Assembly (NCBI GenBank): GCA_047967505.1
Contig: CM106539.1
Length of the DNA stretch: 64,000 nt
Source of the DNA: Dipteris shenzhenensis
Taxonomy: Eukaryota; Polypodiophyta; Polypodiopsida; Gleicheniales
Strand: one strand, 5' to 3'
Part shown: positions 54,680-64,000 of the stretch, piece by piece
Layout: every line of letters starts with the position of its first letter
Position numbering within the stretch: position 1 is the stretch's first letter
Program-made: the position numbers and the translations under genes
The notes under the pieces: model-generated
The model's database searches: none
Seen by the model: only the letters and a program-made list of their open reading frames with translations
What the model was told of the DNA's origin: nothing

Positions 54680-55450
54680 GTTTCATTCTTAGGGAGGCAC
54701 GTTCGACCTTCATCGATGAGATAAAGCACACTGATTGGGTTTCACCCATCATCATCATGCCTAAATGCAACTCGGAAGCTAAGAATATGTGTTAACTTAA
54801 AGAATGTGAATGCTGCCACAATCAAGGATCACTATCCCCTACCCTTAACAGAAACAATATTGGAAAAGGTGGCTAGATCAGAGATATATAGCTTCTTGGA
54901 TGACTTTCGTGGCTATAACCAAGTGCAAATTGCACCTGCTGACCAATCAAAAATAGCATTTGCTACAAATGGGGTATATTTGCCTATAGAGTCATGCCAT
55001 TTGGCCTTTGTAATGCCTCGGCCACATTCCAGAGAGTCATGTTCATAGCTTTCAAGTCATTTTTGAATAAGTTTCTACAGGTGTTCTTGGATGATTTGTG
55101 CATCCACTTGAATAAGAAAGACCACTTCATATGTCTTGAAGTAGTTCTAATCAAATGTAGGGAGTATGGCATCTCCCTCAATCCAACAAAATACCAGTTC
55201 ATGGTCAGCCACAGAGTTGTTTGGGACACATCATTTCTCAACATGGGATAACTGACATGGACAAAATCAAAATCATCATGGAATTGCCTCCTTCTACAAA
55301 TTCCAAAGGCATACAGGTCTTTATGGAACATACCAGCTATTATAGATAGATTATTGGTGGAATTCTTATGGACAGAAGAGTGCGACTCAAGACTTTGAGC
55401 TACGACACCATCACTATACATCAAAGCCAACTCAACATAATACCCGATAG
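54680..55450 (+). pseudogene. Ty3/gypsy reverse transcriptase fragment
   Basis: Motifs in order: FIDEIKHTDWVSPIIIMPK, IKDHYPLPLTETILEKV, YSFLDDFRGYNQVQIAPAD (54890), MPFGLCNASATFQRVM (54994), QVFLDDLCIHL (55080; the YVDD-box position reads FLDD), YGISLNPTKYQFMV, and TDMDKIKIIMELPP (55255), typical of the RT C-terminus. Frameshifts at about 54795 and 54990 and a stop at 55249 disable it. No LTRs found nearby. Confidence 0.8.
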
Positions 55451-55512
55451 TACCATGATTTAGAGGGCCTTCTCACTCCCAACTCAAGGTACAAAATACC
55501 CCACAAGGCCTG

Positions 55513-55763
55513 CCCTCAGGGGGGTCACTATGTATAAACCCTCTATATCACGTGCGTTCAAGGCCTATATTTAAAATCCCTTATCTGTAAAATTTTTCAT
55601 TGATAAAATGTACCCCTTTTCTATACAAATCTGTAAATTTTTTCCAAAACTATTTTAAATAGTCCCTTATGTATATTTATTTATGTAAATTTTAGAAATA
55701 AAAAATATCCTTCTGTTGAACTCACGTGATAGGGTTACATATGATGAGTGACCCCCCCGAGGG
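55513..55763. mobile_element. 251-bp MITE with long imperfect inverted repeats
   Basis: The left end CCCTCAGGGGGGTCACT and the right end, read in reverse, CCCTCGGGGGGGTCACT are inverted. Further inside, TATCACGTG is also mirrored. CCTG flanks both sides (55509-55512 and 55764-55767), a candidate target duplication. No coding capacity. Confidence 0.75.
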
Positions 55764-56239
55764 CCTGCCAATGCTAAATTTCTCAAAATATAGCTTCTCC
55801 TCACCAAGCGCACCAAGTTCCATAAGGACGGGATATTACTTTGCACCATCATTAACCCTCGACTGAAGGAAGCACCAACATTCATATCCACAATCCTAGG
55901 GATTAACTATGGCAAAAATCAATTCCTCCCACTATGCACATTTGTTTTGCTGAGTAGGTAGCAAGACTAGATCTAGCACTTAGTCATCTTTTTCACAAAG
56001 AAACTCGATGGTTCATCAGGCCAAAAATGTAAAACTACACACTTATTGGTTGTAATCATCAATAAAGAGATATAAGAATGAGAAATGACTCTGCCTCAGT
56101 CACCAATACCTATTGAGGATTTGGACATCCCCTTCTCACCCAGCATGTGAGCCATCACCACCTTCTCCTACTATCACATTGGCAAATACCTCGAAAGAAA
56201 TGTCTACTGGAGCTAGGAATTGAGGAATTGCCCCACTAG

Positions 56240-58358
56240 ATGCTGCAACTTGGTACACAATTGCAACCAATATATCTTCAACAACAACAGCAGCCTGAGC
56301 CTGAGGCTACATCAGCACCATCACCGCCTGTCAACATCATGCCAGTCAATGAGCCACAAGAAGAGCTAGTGCTAGATCAGCAATATGACTACTGTACCCA
56401 AGTGACTGACTTACCATTGGAACAACCCCCAGAAAGTACTATAGAATCATCAGAATGGCTACATGGGCACTAATTATATCAGTAGTATCACAAATCCTCA
56501 TCACCATCTATCATTCTCCATCATCAAGCTAACCAAATTCTTCAAATGTTAAAACTATTCACTAGCTTGGCCAAGGAATAACATGCGCGAGAATTGGAAA
56601 GACTGACCGTAGCATAGCATCCATCGAAGACCAATCACATGGAATCACCATAGAGGTCAGAGCACTTCGGGAGCAAATAGATGAGAAAGGGGTTGAAGAA
56701 GTGTGCATGAACCAAGCTCTCCAAGCTCAAGAGAAGGCAGTGTGGGATGTGACCTCCATACTCCACCAAAGCCAAATATAGCTGACAGCAGCAAAGTAGT
56801 ACAAGCTACATCAATCCTACATACCTCTTATGACTACTTGACCTCAGCACATGCTCAGCAAATGGCTAATCCAAAAAGAAGAAGATTCCAGTATTGCCAA
56901 GAAAAGATTGAAGATATGCAACAATCTTTGGCAACATGTACATTCAGCATTGAAGAGCTTACAAGGGACTATGAAATCTTAAAGGAACAACTTGCCACCA
57001 TTAGAGAGGCCAGCACTTCTCAAGCACAAGTCTTGGACCAATGGTCCAATACCAATGAAGTCATTCTTCAACAAGCACAGGTCACCTTGCAAATGAAAAA
57101 CCTTAAGGAGGCATATACATCCATCTACCATAAGTATAAGGAAAAAATGGATGACATGCAATCCCAAAAGATAGTTATCGCAAAGATTAAACTTCAATTG
57201 CTAGTGCAAAACAATGAGACAGTTGAAGACACCAACAATGAAGTCCCACTACAATGCACAATGATGGTGTACCAAGAGCTTGTGGCTGCTCTATAAGTGG
57301 AAGATCACTTAAAAGCAAGAGTGCTTATCCAAAGGAAGCAACTCCAACTCAGAATCATATTAGCTCATCCAAACATCAAATGGGAACATTCCATAGGGGC
57401 AAAAACTCTGCACATAATTTCTCAAGACTTGTCCGAAGATGAAAAAAATATCTTCTGCCTGTCTACACATGCCGGGTTTATAGCACTCAAGATGGATGCT
57501 TTCATCACATACGTATGCCTCATGGGTAGTCCTCCCCTCAAGGTTATTTCTAGTTTGTTGCCATTGCTACAAAATCCATCCCTATTATCTATAGGGCATG
57601 ACAAAACCAACATCCCACATTTGCAGCAGTTGATGATCCCATCACACCAACAAAAAGAAGTGTCGGAGGATGACATGGCCTATCTCACATCTAACCTCCC
57701 ATATTTAACCACTCTCTATGCCAATCTCATAATCTCACTTACCCTTTCTGCTACCACCCTCTTAACCTTCCTTGAGCTCTAATCTAGCACCTACTCCCTT
57801 CATTGTCTCTTTGCTCATGCCTCTCACCACTTTCAACCAACCCAACAGTCTCGCAAACTTACTAGCCTCGTGCCTAACTTCTTCCCTTACCTTGCTGATC
57901 CTACCCTTGAGGATTACCAAGCTTCTCAAACCATTTTCCCAGTTCTTCCCTTCCTCCCCTATAATTCCCCTCCCACAACTAACACTCTTCCATATTTCTC
58001 CCCCATGTCCCCCACCATCACCTTTGACACTACTTGCACTGCTATCAATAAAAAATGATCCAATATTTAATTTTGAGTATCAAGATCCCCAGATAATCCA
58101 ATTCGCACTCCCATGCCAAATTCCAATGATGGGTATGATTTTGATGTGATACCACTTCCCAGTAACCCCATCAACGATTTTTGGAGCAAATATCCTGATA
58201 TGAAAACTCGAGGTGGATGGACCCTAGACAAGTTCCCTAACAACCTTCCTTAGCATCAAATTAGTGAAGCTTGGGTCTTCAAATTGGATCCCCAACTTGA
58301 TTGGTGCCATCCCAAGCTCTTTGATGTAATCTTCTTGAAAGATTACCTGTGTACACCT
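56240..58358 (+). pseudogene. Unidentified Gln-rich coiled-coil gene remnant
   Basis: I do not recognise the family. Coding-like sequence starts MLQLGTQLQPIYLQQQQQPE (56240). It continues, interrupted by TAA/TAG codons, into a frame at 56703-57782 with a predicted coiled coil (CQEKIEDMQQSLATCTFSIE, LKEAYTSIYHKYKEKMDDMQ) and a globular-looking part (LSEDEKNIFCLSTHAGFIAL). After a frame change come PNFFPYLADPTLEDYQASQT (57870), WTLDKFPNNLP and a segment with KLDPQLDWCHPKLFDVIFLK (about 58285-58340). The TAA at 57294 and most stops in 56470-56660 are one base from a Gln codon. It is cut off at 58359 by Copia-3. It may be an extra gene of a retroelement or a captured host gene. Confidence 0.4.
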
Positions 58359-59335
58359 CCACAAAAGTGTTGCAGCATTTCAATATGGAGGGGGGGAAGG
58401 CAGCAAGTACTCCATTGCTTCCATATGTGAAACTGAGTCAGGCAGATAGTTCCAAATCAGATGAGGAGAGGGCCATGATGGCCAAGGTTCCTTATCAGTC
58501 AACGGTTTGGAGTCTTATGTATGCTATGATAGCTACTAGACTGGACATTGCATTTGCAGTGGGAGTTGTTAGCCGATATATGACTAATCCAAGAAAGAGG
58601 CACTGGGAGGTAGTTAAGTGCATCATGAGGTACATGAAGGGTACCAAGGAGATGTGTATCTGCTTTGGCAGAGGAGAGCTGCGTGTATTTGGGTACACAG
58701 ATTTAGACTATGCAGGGCATGTGGATAGCAAGAGATCCACTTCTGGTTATGTGTTCACCTTTGCAAGTGGTGCAGTGTTGTGGATGTCTCGTGCACAAAA
58801 GTGTGTTGCTTTATCTACCACAGAGGCCGAGTATGTTGCAGCCACAGAGGGTTGCAATGAGGCTATATGGCTTGATCAGCTAGTGAGAGATTTGGGGACT
58901 CATACAAGTGTATCGACATTGCATAGTGATTCCATGAGTGCTATTCATCTAGCACGTCTTTCATGCAAAGACCAAACACATTGAGGTTAGGTACCATTTT
59001 ATTAGAGAGGTACTTGAGGACAAGTGCATAGAGCTTGTCAAGGTTCATACAAATGATAACCCTGTAGATATGCTAACAAAGAGTCTACCTAGTCATCGGT
59101 TTGAGCATTGTCATATTTTGATGGGCATTGGATAGTATCCTCATTGGCTATTCTCCCTTAAAGGCACATTGGCCTTTAAATGGGAGGTTGTGGGGCTTAA
59201 AGTCCATTGTACCTAAACCCCGATTATGTACAATACTCACACATATATATGGATGACATAGAATATTAGGGTGTTCTGCACCCACCAAAACTTGTGTCTC
59301 TCAAGCTCCCTCTCACCCTCTCAGCTTCCATTGTG
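58359..59335 (+). mobile_element. Copia-3: 5'-truncated copy of the Copia-2 family
   Basis: The sequence joins the Copia-2 reading frame at VLQHFNMEGGKA. It continues through RNase H (STSGYVFTF, LSTTEAEYVAATEG) to the 3' end, followed by a diverged LTR beginning TGTGGGG at about 59189. The whole 5' part is missing. The junction (ACAAAAGTGTTGCAGC) shares ACAAAAGT with the intact copy. A deletion near 58955 shifts the end of the frame. Confidence 0.88.
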
Positions 59336-62028
59336 TCCTCACATGATCCACCTTATTGTTTACTAACTTTTATATCTCTTTTATAGAAGTGGTTTACGCA
59401 TTTACTATTGGCATCATTTTTTCATTTTGACACTTATAATACAGTCCACTTTTATTCACTTATTATCAAGAGGTAATGAGTAAGTCCCACATGGTGGACC
59501 ACACACACACATTATATTTGCTTAATAATTATCTCATTTTCTCACTCACACACACACACACACACACAATTTTCTCAGTTAAAATTTTCTTACAAGCAGC
59601 ACTCCCTTCCCCCCTTTTTTTCCACTTTCTTATCTTTACAAACCCCCCTAGCTTGGTTCTTCCCCTAATTAAACTCTGCCCTAACCAATCCTTAGTCAAT
59701 AAAAATTCCCCCCCAACCCCCTTTTTTTAATTTAGATGATGTAATTCTTTATTATTCATTGATATGGCATTTTTTAATTAGCACCTTATTTCTTCTTTTT
59801 TATAGCCCTTGTTATGTCTTCCTCCCTCCCACCTAGCTAGACCCTCTAACCCCCTTTCTTATGAATGAGACCAAAAATTTTTATAAAAGAAATACCGTGA
59901 CTGGCCGTAAAGAGACTCAAGCATTACACGTTTGTACAGTGCTCACATATATTCACTTTGCCAAGCAAAATCACATTTTTTTTCCTACGGCAACCTGGCC
60001 GTAAAGAGACTTAGGCATTCCATTTTTGTACACACTTGACCTCATAGTCTTGGACATATGTAATCATTTTCAAATTAAAGCTCCATTCATTCCAACATAT
60101 TTGAGGATAGGTTGTAACTTATTTTCAAACCTACCCACCCTATTCTTTCTAACCAACTTGACCCTCTAAACGTAACTACCCCCAACTACCTAACCATTGT
60201 AAACCTAACATATAGACCACATACATATGTAATGGAGCCACCGCCCATGATCTTGCAAAAAGAAAGGACTTGTAACACCTCATTGCACTATACAATTGTA
60301 TGTTCTCACCAATTGGGAGCACTTTAGTTCTTGCTCCATCTTCATTATTGTAGCAAGCGTGAGCTTGTCCTTCGATTCATATCCATAATATGGCTTCAGA
60401 AAACACACAAGTCGTGTCCACTTCCCCTTCGTCCAAACCACGTTTGATCTACCTCTATACTTACTCAGTGGCTACTACTTGTCATCCCTCTTGCACTTGC
60501 TTCCTATAGCTTGGAAATAGATTGACGTCACGTTACCTCACGTAGACTATGCCTTTTCATCTGTTCACCTCGGCACTTACTGTTGCCTAGTTCCTGATAG
60601 TCACGTATGGTCATTTAGCTTGGTCTTTACTCCTGTTGCGTTATACTTCTAATTGTCAACTGTAATCGGCATGGTTTGTCTCTTGGATTGGTCCACAACA
60701 GAGGTGCTCCTTTGCATTAACCATCTTCACCTTCTCATTGCCATAATTTTGCAGGTCATAGCAGTTATGCGTGACTTTGCTTTCTTGCTTTGGTGACTTA
60801 ACTTTCCCTTTTATGTAGCTCTATTGATAATATTCTGGCTTACATGCTTATGTCTGTTATGGTCTCTCTGTGATTCTTTTGCTCAAACTCCCACTGGTAG
60901 CTCTGTAGTTGTTGGATCATTCAATGCACTTGGCGTTAACAAAGGCTACAAGGTTGTCATGTACCAAGCAAGCTTGAATAAATCTATTACTACTATTGGT
61001 ATGTTAGTAGTCTCGACATCTTGCTCTGACTTCATTTTGACTTTCAAGCTCCATTATAACCTTTCATGATAAGAGCTGCTTGTAGCTTTGCCTTATTAGC
61101 ACAATTATTTTCTTGTTGGTTACGTACTTACTGCTCAGATGCCATTGCCATGTTGATCCTTCTTTGGTTTTATTAACTTTTGGCTTGCCAACTTATCAAG
61201 CCATTCTATGTCATCAGGGATCATAGCCTTGACTGGGCGTTAGTCATTCTATGCTGCTCCCCTTTTTTACACATGCAATCTCATTACGTACATACATATG
61301 TACTCGGAATGTTAAATTACACGGCGCGGCGGAACAAAAACTGAACAAAGAATAGAGAGTACACAGCAAACTAGAGAGGAACAAAATTTTCCTTCAATAC
61401 TAATGTAGTACAGATGATGGATCTGTCCACTTGTGCGCTCCCAAAGTGGAGCTTAGATGGCGATCTAGACAGATACTAGGTGAAGAGCTACTAGCTGGAA
61501 GATCTGATTTGATCTGAATTGATCTGATACAATGGACTGGGGAGGCTGCCTCTTTATAGCTATGAGGGAGGTAGTCGGATCAACCTAGTCAGTGGAATTG
61601 ACTAGTTGTCCATGGAATATTTATGGAATATTCCCTATACCGTCGCCTCGGGGGCTCTTGGCCCCGAACCCCACCAGGGGGGCCGCTGGCCCCTCTGGGA
61701 CCCCCCAAGCCCTAGCAAGAATAAGGGGCTCCCACACAATCACCTTTCTACCATCAACAATCTCACTAATGGACCTCATCTGACATGCAAGTCAAGATCC
61801 ATCCAATGTCCCGGGCTCACACATGGCTTCTCCTCATATGGGGGCCTTACAACTTGAGCACCTTGGACCACTGGTGGTTATCAAGAGGGTGGGGCATTGA
61901 GCATATCTAACATAGGATACTGAAGTATAGAGATACCATTGTCTCTTACGACTTATTCATAGGCAGATTATCTTGCAAAGTCCCATTGGACTTCTTATGA
62001 TCCTCCTGTAGCCTCTGTAGGTGCTTAG
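59336..62028. other. AT-rich non-coding DNA with a GC-rich hairpin region
   Basis: 59470-59570 contains CA microsatellites. No gene seen in 59600-61300. 61305-61860 differs in composition: it starts near TGTTAAATTACACGGC, contains GC-rich inverted words (GGGGGCTCTTGGCCCC, CACCAGGGGGGCC) at 61640-61710 and ends near TTGAGCA. This could be a solo LTR, but I find no target duplication. Confidence 0.4.
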
Positions 62029-62386
62029 TGTGAAGAGAGTGGGAGAGAAGTAAGGAGTCTCACTTGCAGCTTTCTCACATACACAATGGGGGAATACACA
62101 GAAAGGTGGAGGCTGAAAACAGTTTTCCTCTTCTTAGTTGTGAAAGCAAAAAGAACTCTCTCTTAGTACAAAAGGAATAGGTGAACCCTATATGTGGGTC
62201 TCAAACCAAACTTAGCTAACCTAGGTGGCATACTAACTGAGCCACTAACTAGAGTACATAAAGATAGCTGTCATCTAGCTATTATTCATGGGCGGTGTAC
62301 CAACTGCATCTGCAATTAACAAGTCGGTGACATAAATGCACAACGGTCACCCTGGCATATCATGAGTGGAGCTTGATATCTCAACA
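62029..62386 (-). repeat. Copia-4 3' LTR
   Basis: Read on the minus strand it starts TGTTGAGATATC and ends CTTCACA; about 358 bp, clearly diverged from the Copia-1 LTRs. Confidence 0.9.
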
Positions 62387-64000
62387 CTCTCCCTCAAGCT
62401 CAATCCCAATTCCTGCACACCAAGCAGGTCTCTGAACTTGTGTAGCTTCTCTGTACCCAATGCCTTCATGAATTTCTCAGCTACCTGATCCTCTGTGCTG
62501 ACATAAACAAGATCAATAAAACCTACTAGAACCTTCTCCTGCACATAGTGATAATGCACCTCAATGTGCTTTGTTCTAGCATGATAGACTAGGTTATTTG
62601 CCAAGTGTATACTGCTCATGTTGTCACAATAAATGACAACTGGCCCATCTGTAGACTGATGCATATCATAAAGTAGCTTATGCAACCAAGCTACCCTATA
62701 CTCAACCTCTGTGCTCGACAAGGCAACTGTAGGCTATTTCTTGTTGCTCCAAGTGACTACAGCACTCCCAAAAGAGAACACATATCCACTGGTAGATCGT
62801 CTATCAGAAATACTACCAGCCCAATCAGCATCAGTGTATCCATGCAACTTTATCTGAACCCCAGTCTCATAAAATAGTCCATACTGCAATGTGGACTTCA
62901 CATACCTCAGTATGCATCTAGCCGCATCCAAATGCGGTTTCCTTGGAGCCTGCATAAACAAACTTACCAACCCAACAGCATAGCTCAAATTTGACTTGGT
63001 AATAATCATATAAATCAAACTTCCTACTATGTGTCTGTACATAATAGGGTCTTCCAGAAGCTCACCTACATCTGCACTCAACTTCACATTCTGCTCCAAA
63101 GGAACTGAAATAGGCTTACAGCTTGTCATCCCATATTTGGACAGCATGTTCAATCCGTACTGCCTCTGCAAGAGCCATATCCCACTTGTGGATCTAATCA
63201 CCTCAATGCCCAAGAAGTAACACAGCTCTCCCAAATCCTTCATCTCAAACTTCTGCTTCAATAGCATTTTCACATGAAGGATATCTTCATCACTATCACC
63301 TGTGATGATCAAATCATCAACATAAATGACAAGCAACATAATACTTTTCTCTATTTTTCTCACATAAAGTGAGAAATCTGCCATGGAAATCTCAAAGCCA
63401 ATAGTGACAAGATACTATCCTATCTTGTCAGACCATGCTCTGGGTGCTTGCTTCAAACCATACAAGGCTTTCTTCAACCTGCAGACAAACTCAGGATGAA
63501 TGTTCAGCATGCACATAACCTGGTGGCTGCTCCATATAGACCTCTTCTTGCAAATCACCATGCAAGAAGGCATTCTTTACATCCACCTGATGTAAAGACC
63601 ATCCCTTTGATGCAGCCATAGCAATGACTACTCTTACGGTTGCCATCCTTGCAACCAGACTGAATGTTTCTTCATAATCAATGCCATATGTCTGTGCATA
63701 TCCTTGACAACTAATCTTGCCTTGTATCTGCTCACAGCACCATCTGCATTGTGCTTCACCTTATAGGCCCACTTGCAGCCACTTGCATTCTTGTCTTTAG
63801 GCAAAGGCACCCATTCCCATGTAGCATTTGCTTCCAAGGCATCCATTTCTTCATCCATGGCTTTCTCCCATTTTTCTTTTCCCATGGCTTGCTCAAAAGA
63901 AGTGGGTTTTGGTTCATGTATCACTTTGACCATGTAGGCATAGTGAATGGCTCTAAATCCATCATATTTCAGCCTATCCACAGGATACTTAACTTTGGTA
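62387..64000 (-). pseudogene. Copia-4 reverse transcriptase-RNase H region
   Basis: On the minus strand from the window edge: [20 protein letters not shown] (63970), YKARLVVKD, a break near 63634, MLLVIYVDDLIITGDSDED (63350-63290), [52 protein letters not shown] (62830) and MSSIHLANNLVYHARTKHIE (62610). Stops near 62736 and 63415 and frame changes break it. It keeps the roughly 50-codon segment that Copia-1 has lost. Confidence 0.9.

Larger units (their letters stand above)
62029..64000 (-). mobile_element. Copia-4: 3' part of a Copia-1 family element, minus strand
   Basis: The 3' LTR (62029-62386) and downstream pol match Copia-1 in inverted orientation. The 5' part lies beyond the right edge. 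Confidence 0.92.

Noticed and set aside
1-64000. tRNA or rRNA genes
   Set aside because: No cloverleaf with A and B boxes or rRNA core sequence was recognised; the TGGTATCAGAGCC sites are retrotransposon primer-binding sites.

Overview
The window looks like nuclear DNA of a land plant. It holds Ty1/copia elements primed by an initiator-tRNA-Met type site, CACTA (En/Spm) elements carrying TNP2 and TNPA-like genes, Ty3/gypsy debris, spliceosomal GT-AG introns and a secreted glycine-rich protein gene. The exact lineage cannot be read from the sequence. Almost everything is mobile DNA. The one convincing host gene is a short glycine-rich cell-wall-type protein at 12479-13145.

Layout. 1-2777: the 3' part of an internally deleted CACTA element (CACTA-1). 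3433-10366: a complete but decayed CACTA element of the same family in the opposite orientation (CACTA-2), so the two TNP2 3' halves form a large inverted repeat. 10367-14074: host DNA with the glycine-rich protein gene. 14075-30926: a large element with terminal inverted repeats (element G), about 11.4 kb once a nested copia element (Copia-1, 17954-23399) is subtracted. 32798-about 41696: a second CACTA family (CACTA-3) with a palindromic minisatellite inside. 41824-43480: Ty3/gypsy gag-protease remains. 44797-50695: an intact copia element (Copia-2) with one 1354-codon open frame, inserted in a G-rich tract. 52670-54330: CACTA-4 debris, then a gypsy reverse-transcriptase fragment, a 251-bp MITE, an unidentified broken gene, the 3' end of another copia (Copia-3), 2.7 kb of AT-rich DNA, and the 3' part of Copia-4 running out of the window on the minus strand.

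The most interesting object is element G. It carries four multi-exon genes: a DDE/RNase H-like transposase candidate (plus), an unknown acidic/basic protein (minus, split by Copia-1), a fusion of a histone H3-like protein with a Ulp1/SENP (peptidase C48) domain (plus), and a second unknown protein (minus). Between the two divergent central genes lie five pairs of a 19-bp inverted motif; in three of them the half-sites are exactly 53 bp apart, carried by a 206-bp tandem repeat. I cannot assign this combination to a transposon superfamily I know. This copy is decayed: the H3-Ulp1 frame has four nonsense codons, each one C-to-T step from a glutamine codon.

The same kind of decay (mostly CAG to TAG) runs through nearly every other element here and fits deamination of methylated cytosine in silenced transposons. 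Only Copia-2 and the glycine-rich protein gene look intact. All exon structures were deduced by eye from splice signals and frame continuity; family assignments come from recognisable motifs and have not been checked by database search.
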